Positions 43,969 through 54,616 are shown, counted from the first letter of the stretch. The stretch: DNA of 64,000 nt from Paraburkholderia caledonica NBRC 102488 (GCF_000685095.1 NZ_BAYE01000025.1:1-64000); one strand, 5' to 3'. The notes: generated from the sequence alone by a model not told the origin. Numbers and translations: made by a program.

Positions 43969-43997
43969 ATGTAGAGGCGGCTGTCAAGCGAGGGGCG

Positions 43998-44816
43998 TCA
44001 GCTCTTCTGCGGATCGCCGATCCTGAACAGACGCGGCAGCGGCGCGGTGCTCTTCGGGCCGAACCAGGTATCGTAGATCGTGCCAGCCGTACCTTTGGCT
44101 TCGAGATCCTTCAGCGTGTCGTTGACGACATTCAGCAGGCGCGTCTCGCCCTTCGGCACGCCCACGCCTTCGTAGTCGTTGGAGATCGTGAACGGCGGGA
44201 TCTCGTAGTTCGCCTTATCCGGCACCTTCGCCAGCAACGCGACGAGCTTCGGCCCGTCCTGCGTGATCGCCTGCACATTGCCCGTGCGAAGCGCGGCGAA
44301 TGCGAACGGCGTGTCGTCGTAAGCGATGATCGTCGCGCTCGGGAATTGCGCACGCACCTGCTGCTCATTGGTCGTGCCTTTGTCGGCGCCGATCCGCAAA
44401 CCGTTCAACTGCTGCGGCGAAGTAAGCGTGCCCTTCTTCGCGATGAATTGCGTCCCCGACGCAAAATACGGCGTGCTGAAATCCACTTCCTTCTTGCGGT
44501 CGTCGGTAATCGTAAAGTTGGCGAACACGAGATCCACCTTGCCCGACTTCAGGAACGCGATGCGGTTCGCCGGATTGGTCGGCTGGATCTCGAGCTTGAC
44601 GCCGAGGCGCGTAGCGAGCGCTCGCGCATAATCGACGTCGAGTCCGACGATCTGATTGCTCTTCGGATCGACGAAGCCGAACGGCGGATTGCTGTCGAAC
44701 GCGGCCACGCGCAATACGCCCGCCTTCCTGATGTCGTCGAGGCGATCCGCGTGCGCGGCCGCGGACATGACAAGCAGACTTCCGGCGATCACTGCGCCAA
44801 GCACTCTGAGATTCAT
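43998..44816 (-). CDS. Polar amino-acid-type ABC substrate-binding protein
   Basis: The 272-residue protein has a Sec signal (MNLRVLGAVIAGSLLVMSAA...AHA) and the SBP_bac_3 fold: DIRKAGVLRVAAFDSNPPFG, VGLDVDYARALATRLGVKLE, KVDLVFANFTITDDRKKEVD, FSTPYFASGTQFIAKKGTL, GADKGTTNEQQVRAQFP. It would bind an amino acid such as cystine, glutamate or aspartate. Position in a sulfur locus makes a sulfur amino acid attractive, but that is inference. First gene of the operon. Confidence 0.85.
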   Translation of the reverse strand: MNLRVLGAVIAGSLLVMSAAAHADRLDDIRKAGVLRVAAFDSNPPFGFVDPKSNQIVGLDVDYARALATRLGVKLEIQPTNPANRIAFLKSGKVDLVFANFTITDDRKKEVDFSTPYFASGTQFIAKKGTLTSPQQLNGLRIGADKGTTNEQQVRAQFPSATIIAYDDTPFAFAALRTGNVQAITQDGPKLVALLAKVPDKANYEIPPFTISNDYEGVGVPKGETRLLNVVNDTLKDLEAKGTAGTIYDTWFGPKSTAPLPRLFRIGDPQKS

Positions 44817-44893
44817 AGCGGTGGTTTCCTGTTGTTTTGATGGGCCGCGCGCGAGGTCGAATAGCGCGTGCCTTAGCGTAAGAAGTGGACTCT

Positions 44894-44950
44894 AGCAACG
44901 CTCGCGGACAGCACAAACCAAGCAATTTTCAGGTGCTAAGCAGCGTTGCT
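44894..44950. promoter_or_regulatory. Inverted repeat upstream of the amino-acid binding-protein gene
   Basis: AGCAACGCT (44894-44902) and AGCGTTGCT (44942-44950) are perfect reverse complements 39 bases apart, in the 250-base gap upstream of the binding-protein gene. They may be two half-sites of a regulator. Confidence 0.35.
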
Positions 44951-45066
44951 GATAATGGTTGGGGCGCGGGGGCGGGGTCGGGTGTTCGCGTTTTCAGTGC
45001 GGCTGTCCGCGCGGAACCTGTCGTCTATCCATGCAACGCACCAAGGCAATCGACAATCCATTGCGC

Positions 45067-45863
<797 letters not shown>

Positions 45864-45867
<4 letters not shown>

Positions 45868-46748
45868 GCGGCGGCCGTTTCGTTGCGTCCGACCTGTGCG
45901 CCGACGTGTCGATGTCCAAGGTAGGCCTCGATCACGGCGGGATCGTTGCGCACCTCGTCCGGCAGCCCCGACGCGATCTTGCGGCCGTCGTCGAGTACTA
46001 GCACGCGGTCGGACAGACGCATCACGAGATCGAGCTTATGCTCGATCAGCAGAATGGTGAGTCCGTCGCGTTTCAGTTCGAGAATCAACTCGAGCATTTC
46101 CGCGGTCTCGGACTCGTTCATGCCGGCAGTCGGCTCGTCGAGCAGCAGAATGCGCGGACGCAGTGCGAGCGCGCGTGCAATCTCGACACGCCGGCGGTTC
46201 GCGTATGAAAGACTGTGCGCCGGCTCGTCGATGCGAGGCGCGAGGCGTGTGCCGAACCGCGCGAGCAGCGCCTGCACTTCGTCGCGCAGCGCGGCTTCCT
46301 CGCGGCGCACCGCGGCGGGCGCAATCAGCGCGCGCAGCACTTCGGCGAACGCGCCGACCACGGGCCAGCCGCGCCGCGTCATTGCAAGGCGCGCGTGCGC
46401 GCCGATCAGCACGTTATCCAGCACGCTCAGGTTGCCGAACACGCGCCCATGCTGAAACGTCCGGGCGATCCCGCGCGCGGCCAGCCGTTCCGGCGCCATG
46501 CCGGTCACGTCTTCGCCGCCGAAGCGCACCGAGCCCGAGTCGGGGGTATCGATGCCGGTCAGCAGATTGAACAGTGTGGATTTCCCCGCGCCGTTCGGTC
46601 CAATCACGCTCACGCACTCGCCGCGCGCGACCGAGAGGTTCACATCGTCGACGGCGACAAGGCCGCCGAAGCGGCGCGTGACGCGCCGCGCGTCGAACAG
46701 AATGTCCGCATCGCCGCCGGAAGAACAAGTCATGGCCGTCTCCGTCAT
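45864..46748 (-). CDS. livG: Branched-chain-type ABC ATPase (LivG-like)
   Basis: The 294-residue ATPase shows Walker A GPNGAGKST, the LivG-typical ARGIARTFQHGRVFGNLSVL, signature-region LSYANRRRVEIARAL, Walker B LLLDEPTAGMNESE and IEHKLDLVM. Overlaps both neighbours by ATGA, so the operon is translationally coupled throughout. Confidence 0.9.
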
Positions 46749-48568
46749 ATCGCGCCGAACAGGCCCTGCGGCCGGAAGCGCACCAGCAGAAGGAGAATCA
46801 CGCCGTAGATCAGCATGCGGTAATCAGCGGCGAAGCGGAACAGTTCGGGCAGGCTGATGAGGGCGATCGCGCCCGCCACCGCGCCGACCACGCTGCCTAA
46901 GCCACCGAGAATCACCATCGTCAGCGCGAGAATCGACACTTGCGAATCGAAAGTCTGATAGTTGATGTAGCTGTACAGATGCGCCGCGATGCCGCCGCCG
47001 ATGCCGGCCGCCAGTCCGCCACAGGCGAATGCGATGGCCTTGTAGCGGTTGGGCCGCACGCCGTACGCGCGCGCCGCGACGTCGTCCTCGCGGATCGCTC
47101 GCCATGTGCGGCCAAGGTGCGAGCGCAGCAGCCGCACTTGCAGCAGCGCGAGCAGCACGAGCACCGCGAGCGTGAACCAGTACACCGCGCGCACGCCGGT
47201 CAATTGCCAGCCGAACAGCGACAATGGCGGAATGCCGGTGACACCGACCGGCCCGCGCGTCAGGCTGTCCCAGTTCAACACCACGAGGCCGACGATCTCG
47301 CCGATACCGAGCGTCGCAATCGACACGTAATGGCCGCGCAGCCGGAACGACGGATACACCAGCAGCGTGCCGATGGCCGCGGTGATGAGTCCGGCGAGCG
47401 GAATCGTCAGCGCGGGCGACCAGCCCAGATTCACCGACAGCAGCGCCGACGCATAAGCGCCGATCAGCAGCAGTGCCGCGTGGCCGAGCGAAATTTGCCC
47501 GACGGTGCCCGCGACCAGTGTCAGGCTGAGTGCGAGCAGTCCATAGATCCAACCGTTGGTGAGCGTCTGCAGCACGTACGCCGACGGCGTTGCGAACGGC
47601 ACGACGAAGGCGAGCGCCACCACCGCGACGATCACGCGACGCGGAATTGCGACCGCCTTCCGGTTGGACAGGAAGGTGCCGGTAAGCGGCTCGGGCGGCA
47701 GCCGGCGATTCGAACTGAATAACCCGTTCGGCCGCCAGACGAGAAACGCGAGCAGCAGCACGAATGCGAACAGGTCGCGATAGCTCGTGCCGAACAGCGC
47801 GACGCCATAACTCTCGACCAGCCCCAGCAGCAGGCTTCCCGCGATCGCGCCCGGCACGTTGCCCAGTCCGCCGATCAGCAGCGCGACGACGCCCTTCAGC
47901 GTGGCCTGGAAACCCATCGCCGGATCGATGCTGTTGTAGTACATGCCCACCAGCAAGCCGCTCAGGCCGCCGAGCCCGCAGGCGATCGCGAACACGGCCT
48001 GATTCACGGCATTCACGTTGACGCCCATCTGCTGCGCGGCGTCGCGGTCCTGCGCGGTGGCGCGCACGGCCCAGCCGAGCCGCGTGAAGCGCAGGAACAC
48101 GTACAGCACGGCGGCGGCGCCGATGCCGGTCGCCGCGATCAGCACATCGAGCGAGCCGACGGTCGCCCCGCCGAGCGAGAGCGTCCAGTCCGGCAACGAA
48201 CCCGGCACCGGACGCGGATCGGGTCCGAAGACGATTTGCGCGAGCTGATCGAGCACGAAGCTGATGCCGATGGTGGCGAGCAGCGGCGCGATGCGCGCGG
48301 CGCCCTGCAGCGGCCTCAAGCCGATCCGTTCGATGATGACGCCGAGCAGCGCGCAACCCGCGACGGTCGCGACGAGCGCCACCGGCAGTGGCAAGCCGAG
48401 CCGCGTCAGGCATAGCCAGCCGATGAAGCCGCCGACCATATACACGGAGCCGTGCGCGAAATTGATCAGATGCGAGACGCCGAAGATCAGCGCGAGGCCG
48501 ACCGCCAGCAACGCATAGATGTTGCCGACGATCAGTCCGTTGATCGTGTAGTCGAACCAGGCAGTCAT
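46745..48568 (-). CDS. Fused branched-chain-type ABC permease (LivH-LivM)
   Basis: The 607-residue protein joins a LivH permease (residues about 1-290: DYTINGLIVGNIYALLAVGL, FGVSHLINFAHGSVYMVGGF, LKGVVALLIGGLGNVPGAIA) to a LivM permease (about 310-607: GQISLGHAALLLIGAYASAL, GTLLVYPSFRLRGHYVSIAT, AYGVRPNRYKAIAFACGG, VILGGLGSVVGAVAGAIAL). Both carry their usual membrane helices and coupling loops. A single-chain permease fixes the stoichiometry of the heterodimer. Confidence 0.9.
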   Translation of the reverse strand: MTAWFDYTINGLIVGNIYALLAVGLALIFGVSHLINFAHGSVYMVGGFIGWLCLTRLGLPLPVALVATVAGCALLGVIIERIGLRPLQGAARIAPLLATIGISFVLDQLAQIVFGPDPRPVPGSLPDWTLSLGGATVGSLDVLIAATGIGAAAVLYVFLRFTRLGWAVRATAQDRDAAQQMGVNVNAVNQAVFAIACGLGGLSGLLVGMYYNSIDPAMGFQATLKGVVALLIGGLGNVPGAIAGSLLLGLVESYGVALFGTSYRDLFAFVLLLAFLVWRPNGLFSSNRRLPPEPLTGTFLSNRKAVAIPRRVIVAVVALAFVVPFATPSAYVLQTLTNGWIYGLLALSLTLVAGTVGQISLGHAALLLIGAYASALLSVNLGWSPALTIPLAGLITAAIGTLLVYPSFRLRGHYVSIATLGIGEIVGLVVLNWDSLTRGPVGVTGIPPLSLFGWQLTGVRAVYWFTLAVLVLLALLQVRLLRSHLGRTWRAIREDDVAARAYGVRPNRYKAIAFACGGLAAGIGGGIAAHLYSYINYQTFDSQVSILALTMVILGGLGSVVGAVAGAIALISLPELFRFAADYRMLIYGVILLLLVRFRPQGLFGAI

Positions 48569-48608
48569 GGCGTGTGAGTCCTGTCGCCCGCGTTTATCGT
48601 GCCTTCGA

Positions 48609-49787
48609 TCATTGCGGGCGCACGGCGCTCACGCCGTCCCATAACGCGAATTTGCCGTCCTTGACCACCAGATCCAGGTTCTTCGCGCCGGCCACGCGGC
48701 GCGTCTGCGGATCGAACTTGAACTTGCCGAAGATCACGCTCGGCACGTCGTTGATCTTCACGAATCCGTCATGCACGGCCGTGCGGTCCGCGCCGTAGCG
48801 GCGGATCACTTCGCTCGCGAGGATCATCGCGTCGTAGGCACGCGCGGCAAACGTGTCCGGCTCGGCTCCGTACTTGGCGCGGTAGCGCTGCACGAAACTC
48901 TGCACCTCCGGGCGCGGGTCGCCGGGGAAAAAGTTCGATTCGGTATAGACACCGTTCACCGCGGGCCCGCCGAGATCGAGAAACTTCGGCGAGTAGACCG
49001 AGCCGACCGCCGCGATCGGCGTGTGCACGCCGGCCGCCCGCGCCTGGCGAACGATCTGCGCACCGTCCGAGTAGTAGGAAATCAGTACGAGTGAGTCCGG
49101 CTCCGCGCTGCGCACGCGTGTGAGTGTCGCGCGAAAATCCTTCTCGTTCGGCTGATAGGCTTCGGCCGCGACGACCTGCGCGCCGTTCGAGGCGACGGCC
49201 TTCGCGAAGATGTCTTTGCTTGTGCGGCCCCAGTCGGTGTTCAGGTACAGCACCGCGATCTTTTTGAAGCCGAGCCCTTTAGTGACGTAATGCGCGAGCA
49301 TCGGCTGTTCTTCGGCCTGGCTGATCGCCGTGCTCCACATGTAATCGCCGCCTTTCGTGAAGTCGGGATGCGAGTTGGTGAAACCGAACTGCACGAGGCC
49401 GGCGCGCTGGTAAACCGGCGACGCGGCCATCGACGCGCCGCTAGACAGATCGCCCAGTTCGAGAAGAATGCGTTTGTCGTCGACGAATTTCTGCGCGATG
49501 GCGACGGCCTGGCGCGGATCGCTGCGGCTGTCCTCGAAGTCGTAGCTGAGCGGATGGCCGTTGATGCCACCCTTGCCGTTGATCTGTTCGAGCGCCAGAT
49601 CGAAGCCGCGCTTCCACTGCTCGCCGTATTGCGCGTCCTGTCCGCTCAGCGGTCCGGTCACGCCGATCCAGTAAGGGTCCGCCGCGTTTGCAGCAGACAT
49701 TGCGCCGCCGAAGGCAATGGTCAGTGCGCCGGCCAGTTCAAGCAGTGCTCGCCCTGCACCGCGCTTGTTCTTCCACAGAATCGACAT
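48609..49787 (-). CDS. Branched-chain-type ABC substrate-binding protein (LivK-like)
   Basis: The 392-residue periplasmic protein has a signal (residues 1-36, ...FGGAMSAANA) and a type-I periplasmic-binding fold: YWIGVTGPLSGQDAQYGEQW, FDLALEQINGKGGINGHPLS, DYMWSTAISQAEEQPMLAHY, KKIAVLYLNTDWGRTSKDIF, FRATLTRVRSAEPDSLVLIS. Such proteins bind amino acids, amides, urea or aromatic compounds. First gene of the Liv-like operon and divergent from a LysR regulator, which probably controls it. Confidence 0.85.
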   Translation of the reverse strand: MSILWKNKRGAGRALLELAGALTIAFGGAMSAANAADPYWIGVTGPLSGQDAQYGEQWKRGFDLALEQINGKGGINGHPLSYDFEDSRSDPRQAVAIAQKFVDDKRILLELGDLSSGASMAASPVYQRAGLVQFGFTNSHPDFTKGGDYMWSTAISQAEEQPMLAHYVTKGLGFKKIAVLYLNTDWGRTSKDIFAKAVASNGAQVVAAEAYQPNEKDFRATLTRVRSAEPDSLVLISYYSDGAQIVRQARAAGVHTPIAAVGSVYSPKFLDLGGPAVNGVYTESNFFPGDPRPEVQSFVQRYRAKYGAEPDTFAARAYDAMILASEVIRRYGADRTAVHDGFVKINDVPSVIFGKFKFDPQTRRVAGAKNLDLVVKDGKFALWDGVSAVRPQ

Positions 49788-50123
49788 GCTTGTCTCACGC
49801 CAGAAATAGAGTGAGCTGATCTAATCATGTCGCCTGGAAGCCGGCCAACGAAGATAAGTGTCAAAGCTTATTCCCGCCTGTCCGCAAAACTTATGAGCGA
49901 CGGCGATTACACCGTGGGCCGTACTCGGGCGATATCGTGGTTTTTTCGAAAACTCCCTTCTGCTACGGCTTTTTTGAGCGTGCGCTGCGCGGCTGGTTAT
50001 CGTCGTGCACACGCTCACGAGCACAAGGATCGCAAGTTTCGTCAGATACATAGCCGAATTTATTATAAGAATCGGGCATGCAGCGGCCTCTAGAATGCGC
50101 ACATCACATGGACGAGGCATCGC
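49788..50123. promoter_or_regulatory. Divergent promoter region, Liv-like operon and LysR gene
   Basis: The 336-base gap contains the inverted repeat ATAAG-N8-CTTAT (49854-49871), 67-84 bases upstream of the LivK-like ATG, a candidate LysR-type site. It also has an AT-rich stretch (TTATTATAAGAATC, about 50060-50073) close to the LysR gene that could be a -10 region. No small gene was seen. Confidence 0.4.
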
Positions 50124-51167
50124 ATGGAGTTGCATCAACTCGAAGCGTTCTCAGCCGTCATGTCGACGGGCAGCATGACCGGTGCGGCTCGCCTGCTGCG
50201 CCGTTCACAGCCAGGTGTGACGAGAACGATCCAGGACCTCGAACAGGAGATCGGCTACGCGCTGTTCGACCGGAAAGGGCCGCGCGTCTCGCCGACGACT
50301 CGCGCGTTTTTGCTCTACGACGAAGTCGAACGTTCGCTGATCGGCCTCGATGCGATCCGTGCCAGTGCGCGCGCCATCGGACGCGATGAGCCCATGCCAT
50401 TGCGTATCGTCGCGACGCCCGCGCTCGCCGCCGCGCTGGCGCCGCGGGCTATCGCGAAGCTCGCGCAAACGCCCGGCCACGAACACACTCGCGGCGACAC
50501 GCAACTGCGCAGCGTCTCGACCGAGCAAGCCGTGCGGGCGCTGCTCTCGCGTGCCGCCGATGTCGGCATCGCGACGCTTCCACTCGATCATGCGGCCCTC
50601 GACGTGCACTACATCATCGACGCGCCCTGCGTCGCTGTGCTGCATCGCGACGACCCGCTCGCGCAACACGCTGTATTGCCGCTTGCGCGTCTGGCCGGAC
50701 AGCCGGTCGCGACGCTTGCCAACCGGTATCGGCTGCGTAACCGGATCGATCGCGCATTCGGTCAGGCCGGCATTGCGCTTCACGTCACACTGGAAACCAA
50801 CGCGTCGCTCAACGCGATGATGGCCGCGCAGCAAAGACTGGGCGTCGCCATTGTCGATCCCGTGACCGCGTTTGGCCTGCGCCTTGCCGATCTCGAAGTG
50901 CGTCCGCTCGACGTGTCGATTCCGTTTCTGTATGGCGTCGTCACGCTGTCGGGCCGGCCGCGCACCGGCGCAGTGGACGTGCTGATCGAGACGCTCGTGG
51001 ACGTCTCGCACACGCTACTGCCGGGCGCCGTGCGGCACGCGGCGTCACAGCATGGCGCACTGGTGGCGCACGATCGCGCGGACAGTGCAGATAGCGCAGA
51101 CAGTACCGGCGACTCCACTTCCACCTCCTCTTCCTCCGCTCACCGCGGCACCGGAGTTTCGGCATGA
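50124..51167 (+). CDS. LysR-family transcriptional regulator
   Basis: The 347-residue protein has a winged helix-turn-helix at residues 1-62 (MELHQLEAFSAVMSTGSMTG, AARLLRRSQPGVTRTIQDLE), a linker helix, and an effector domain (PLRIVATPALAAAL, then VGIATLPLD, VAVLHRDDPLA). The last 40 residues are low complexity (ADSADSADSTGDSTSTSSSS) and unlike normal LysR C-termini. It is divergent from the Liv-like operon and overlaps the flavin monooxygenase (ATGA), so it probably regulates both. Confidence 0.9.
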   Translation: MELHQLEAFSAVMSTGSMTGAARLLRRSQPGVTRTIQDLEQEIGYALFDRKGPRVSPTTRAFLLYDEVERSLIGLDAIRASARAIGRDEPMPLRIVATPALAAALAPRAIAKLAQTPGHEHTRGDTQLRSVSTEQAVRALLSRAADVGIATLPLDHAALDVHYIIDAPCVAVLHRDDPLAQHAVLPLARLAGQPVATLANRYRLRNRIDRAFGQAGIALHVTLETNASLNAMMAAQQRLGVAIVDPVTAFGLRLADLEVRPLDVSIPFLYGVVTLSGRPRTGAVDVLIETLVDVSHTLLPGAVRHAASQHGALVAHDRADSADSADSTGDSTSTSSSSAHRGTGVSA

Positions 51168-52660
51168 CTGCATTGAATCCTCTGCCCGCCGTCGACGGAC
51201 TGGCCGTGCTCGAAGCCCGGCTTCGCGAAGACCTCGACTGGCTCGAACTTCCCGCGCCGTCCTGGGTGCCCGCGCACAACGTCGACGGGCAACGCGTGCT
51301 CGACGTCGCCATTATCGGCGCCGGCATGGCCGGACTCGCGGCGAGCGCGGAGTTGCGGCTGCTCGGCATCGACAATCAGCGGCTCTTCGACCAGGCGCCT
51401 GAGGGCCAGGAAGGCCCGTGGGTCACTTACGCACGGATGCAGACCTTGCGTTCGCCTAAGCAACTGACCGGCCCCGCGCTGCGCCTGCCGGCGTTGACGT
51501 TCCGCGCGTGGTACGAAGCCCAGTTCAGTCGCAAGCAATGGGACGCGCTCTACAAGATTCCGCGCACGCAATGGATGGAGTATTTGCGCTGGTATCGCCG
51601 CGTGCTCGATCTGCCCGTGCGCAACGATACGCGCGTCGACATACTGCGCCCGCGAAGGGACGGCGTGATCGAACTCGATCTCGTTCACGAGCCGGCGAAC
51701 CACGGCGGCCGCGCGCGGCGCGAGACCGCGCTGGCACGACATGTCGTGCTGGCAACCGGACGCGAAGGCCTTGGCGGCCCGTTCATTCCGGCGGTGGCGC
51801 GCGATCTTCCGCTGCACCTGCGCGCGCACTCGTCGGATACGATCGACTTCGACGCGCTGCGCGGCAAGCGCGTCGGCGTAGTGGGCGCAAGCGCATCGGC
51901 GTTCGACAATGCAGCGACCGCGCTCGAAGCCGGCGCGGCGGGAGTCAATCTGTTCGTGCGCCGCGATGCTTTGCCTCGCATCAACAAGCTGACGGGCATC
52001 GGCAGTCCCGGCCTCGTGCACGGTTTCGCCAACCTGCCGGACGAATGGAAGTGGCGCTTGCTGCACTACTCCGCTTTGACGCAGGCGCCGCCGCCGCGCG
52101 ATAGCGTGCTGCGCGTCGCGCGATTTCCTTACGCGAAACTGCATCTGTCGAGTCCGCTCACGCGCGTGGGCCACGAAGGCGACACGGTGTTCGTCGATAC
52201 GCCCAGGGGCCGCTACGCGCTCGACTACCTGATCTTCGCGACGGGTTTTCACTCGGAGATCGACACGCGCGATGAGTTTGCGCTGATCGCGCCGCATGTG
52301 CGCCGCTGGCGCGACCGCTTCGAACCCGCGCCCGAACTGTCGAGCGACGACCTCGGCAGTTCGCCGGACCTCGACCGCAACTTTGCGTTGCAGGAACGGA
52401 TTGTGGGCACCTGTCCCGCGCTTTCGCGCATTCACAGCTTCAATCACGGTGCGAGTCTGACGCACGGCAAGGTCGCCGGCGACATTCCGGCGATCAGCGA
52501 CGGCGCGCAACGTCTGGCACGCGCGATCGCCGCGATGCTGTTCGACGCCGATCGCGAGGCGCACTACGCCGCGCTGCAGGCGTTCGACACCGCCGAGCTT
52601 GCCGGCGACGAATGGGCCGACGCCGCCGCCGACGTTCGCACCATCGACACCACAGCCTGA
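51164..52660 (+). CDS. FAD/NAD(P)-dependent flavin-containing monooxygenase
   Basis: The 498-residue flavoprotein has an N-terminal FAD site VAIIGAGMAGLAASAELRLL (residues about 48-67), an ARMQTLRSPKQLTGPALRLP segment, a second Rossmann site VGVVGASASAFDNAATALEA for NADPH, and YLIFATGFHSEIDTRDEF, close to the LxxATGY motif of class B monooxygenases. Expected chemistry is oxygenation of a sulfur or nitrogen atom or a Baeyer-Villiger reaction. The neighbours are two CMD proteins and a Liv-like importer. Confidence 0.8.
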   Translation: MTALNPLPAVDGLAVLEARLREDLDWLELPAPSWVPAHNVDGQRVLDVAIIGAGMAGLAASAELRLLGIDNQRLFDQAPEGQEGPWVTYARMQTLRSPKQLTGPALRLPALTFRAWYEAQFSRKQWDALYKIPRTQWMEYLRWYRRVLDLPVRNDTRVDILRPRRDGVIELDLVHEPANHGGRARRETALARHVVLATGREGLGGPFIPAVARDLPLHLRAHSSDTIDFDALRGKRVGVVGASASAFDNAATALEAGAAGVNLFVRRDALPRINKLTGIGSPGLVHGFANLPDEWKWRLLHYSALTQAPPPRDSVLRVARFPYAKLHLSSPLTRVGHEGDTVFVDTPRGRYALDYLIFATGFHSEIDTRDEFALIAPHVRRWRDRFEPAPELSSDDLGSSPDLDRNFALQERIVGTCPALSRIHSFNHGASLTHGKVAGDIPAISDGAQRLARAIAAMLFDADREAHYAALQAFDTAELAGDEWADAAADVRTIDTTA

Positions 52661-52686
52661 CTCTTTTCTGGACGGACCTCTATCTC

Positions 52687-53262
52687 ATGTCTGCATTGAC
52701 CGAACCCCCATCGGCTGCCGCAACGGATGACTTCGTTGCCGCGTTGGCCGGACTCGCGCCCGATGGCCCCGTCGCGGCGCTGCGCGCTTTCCGCGCAGAG
52801 GCGACCCGCTATACGCAAGGCAGCCATGACGCGCTGTTTTCGAATGATGTCGCGGATCTGACGCTGCGCGAGCGGCTCCACGCAGCCTGGTATGCGGCGC
52901 TGCTCTCGCGCTGCGAGCGGACCGCGCAAGCGTATCGCGAGCGTTTGCTGGCGCTCGGAGCGGAGACTGAAGCCGGTGCGGACGCAACGAGCGCCGCGCT
53001 CGATGCGATCGCTCGACATCGCACCGGGCCGGCGACGACGGTTGAGACGGTCGTTAAGACTGACCAGCGACTCGCGGCGATTCTCGTTCATACCGAAGCC
53101 CTGGTGCTTCACCCCGCGGAGACAGGCAAGTCCGCCCTCGCCGCGTTACAGGCGGCCGGCCTGACGACAGGTGCGATCGTCGCGCTCGCGCAGCTGGTCG
53201 CATTCGTCACCTATCAGGTACGGGTCATTGCCGCATTGCGCGCACTGGAGGCACGAGCATGA
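52687..53262 (+). CDS. CMD-fold protein without redox cysteine pair
   Basis: The 191-residue product (MSALTEPPSAAATDDFVAAL, DGPVAALRAFRAEATRYTQG, LTLRERLHAAWYAALLSR, AALQAAGLTTGAIVALAQLV) is helical and fits the carboxymuconolactone-decarboxylase superfamily. It lacks the CxxC of AhpD, with a single C in SRCERTAQAYRE. The frame is open from 52612, but ATG 52687 gives the family-like start. Overlaps the next gene by ATGA, so the two probably form a complex. Confidence 0.65.
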   Translation: MSALTEPPSAAATDDFVAALAGLAPDGPVAALRAFRAEATRYTQGSHDALFSNDVADLTLRERLHAAWYAALLSRCERTAQAYRERLLALGAETEAGADATSAALDAIARHRTGPATTVETVVKTDQRLAAILVHTEALVLHPAETGKSALAALQAAGLTTGAIVALAQLVAFVTYQVRVIAALRALEARA

Positions 53263-53834
53263 GCACGGACCACGGCTTCACCTCGCAGACTCTCGGCTGG
53301 AGCGCATGGCTCGATACGGTGCCGCTCGCGCAGGCATCGCCCGTGCAGACCGCGGTGCTCGAAACGAGTCACCCGCAAGCGAAGACTTCCGACTACTACC
53401 TGCTGCTCGTGCACGAAGCGGAAATTCTCCGGCAGCGTTCCGGCGCGTTCAACAGCATTATGTATGCGACCGGCGGCCTGTCACGCGCCGAGCGCGAACT
53501 CGCGAGCACCGTCGTCTCGCGGGTTAATGGCTGCGTGTACTGCGCGTCGGTGCATGCGCAGCGTTTTCAGCAACTCGCCAAACGCGACGAGGTGATCCAG
53601 CAGATCTTTTCGGACCCACAAACCGCGGGCACGACGGAACGTGAGCGCGCCATCGTCCGCTACGCGATCGATCTCACGCTGGCTCCCGAAGCGATCAGCC
53701 CGGCTTCGCTCAATGCGCTTCGCCATGCCGGACTCGACGATACGCAGATTCTCGACCTGAGTCATGCGGTCGCGATCTTCGCATGGGCAAACCGGCTGAT
53801 GCTGAGTTTGGGCGAGCCGGTGTTTCCCGCGTAG
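53259..53834 (+). CDS. Peroxidase-related AhpD-like protein
   Basis: The 191-residue CMD-family protein has the redox motif CVYCASVHA (C92, C95, H99) after SRAERELASTVVSRVNG, as in AhpD-like alkylhydroperoxidases. It is translationally coupled to the upstream CMD-fold gene, which lacks the motif, suggesting an active and an inactive subunit. In this operon it may remove peroxide formed by the flavin monooxygenase. Confidence 0.8.
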   Translation: MSTDHGFTSQTLGWSAWLDTVPLAQASPVQTAVLETSHPQAKTSDYYLLLVHEAEILRQRSGAFNSIMYATGGLSRAERELASTVVSRVNGCVYCASVHAQRFQQLAKRDEVIQQIFSDPQTAGTTERERAIVRYAIDLTLAPEAISPASLNALRHAGLDDTQILDLSHAVAIFAWANRLMLSLGEPVFPA

Positions 53835-54177
53835 ATCGCGGTTCGTCATTTCTACCTTCGCCGAATCGCACAGCCGCACCGATCCTCGCCGCCCGGTTAG
53901 TCCACGCGTACATATCGATGCGACGATTCGATCGTGGCCGCGACCGCTCCGCTCATCGACAATCAGCGAACCGTTCAGCGCGTTCGTTGCTGGCTGCTCC
54001 CGCATTCGACAGGACCATTAGAACCGACCCGCGACGCTCGGCTTTTTTCGTGAGCGAGCGAATCATCGCTTGAGCGAAACGGACTCGCACAAGACAGCCA
54101 ATTCCGCGCCGCTCGATGGTTCGAGCGACTGTTGACCCACTGAATCTTCGTGCGAGCCTCAGCCGACGTAAAGGAGG
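53835..54177. other. Stretch without a recognisable gene, start of the second gene graveyard
   Basis: Frames here are short or continue past the end of remnants. No family or RNA was recognised on either strand. Confidence 0.4.
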
Positions 54178-54203
54178 AAAACCCGGGGACGTGCCGCCCC
54201 GGG
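54178..54203 (-). terminator. Intrinsic terminator of the lost sugar-binding-protein gene (minus strand)
   Basis: On the minus strand CCCGGGG, an 8-base loop and CCCCGGG (54203-54182) are followed by TTTT (54181-54178). It lies ten bases beyond the ancestral stop of the sugar-binding-protein remnant, whose natural terminator it appears to be. Confidence 0.6.
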
Positions 54204-54212
54204 CGACAGGCT

Positions 54213-54480
54213 TTAGCGCAGGGCGAACATCGAGCTTGCCGGCGTTCGCCTTGGTAATCAGCGAGCAGTTGATTAACTGCTTTTCGGGCTTGCCGGTCGA
54301 ACCGGTCTTCATGTATTTATCGGCTTGCTCGACCGCTTCCGTCGCGGCCAGCGCCGCCGGTTGCAGAACGGTCGCGCGGATGTCGTTGCGCATGATCGCA
54401 TCGCGCACGTTCGTTGCTGCCGTCGAAACCGACGACGATGACGTCGCTGCGTTTGGCCGCCTCGCCGCTGCGAGCGCCGC
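54213..54480 (-). pseudogene. Sugar ABC substrate-binding protein (RbsB-like) C-terminal remnant
   Basis: Reading the minus strand, EAAKRSDVIVVGFDGSNERA is followed, after a shift, by VRDAIMRNDIRATVLQPAAL then AATEAVEQADKYMKTGSTGK and PEKQLINCSLITKANAGKLD. After another one-base shift comes FALR and TAA (54215-54213). That is the C-terminal lobe of ribose-type binding proteins (VVGFDG, DI.ATVLQPA). The N-terminal lobe is missing and an ISKra4 fragment abuts it. Confidence 0.6.
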
Positions 54481-54616
54481 GTTCGATTCGCGCTCGTGGC
54501 TGCTTACCGGCTTGGCCCAGAGCAGCAACGACGACTGCGACCGACGACGACCGGTTCCCGGCTTCTGCGCGATTTTCCTTGCCCGAACCCTTACGATTGC
54601 AACTTGCGCGACGGAC

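Noticed and set aside
46824..48413. 529-codon minus-strand frame inside the LivH-LivM gene
   Set aside because: It is a +1/-1 frame shadow of the permease, rich in Arg and Ala, without membrane helices.
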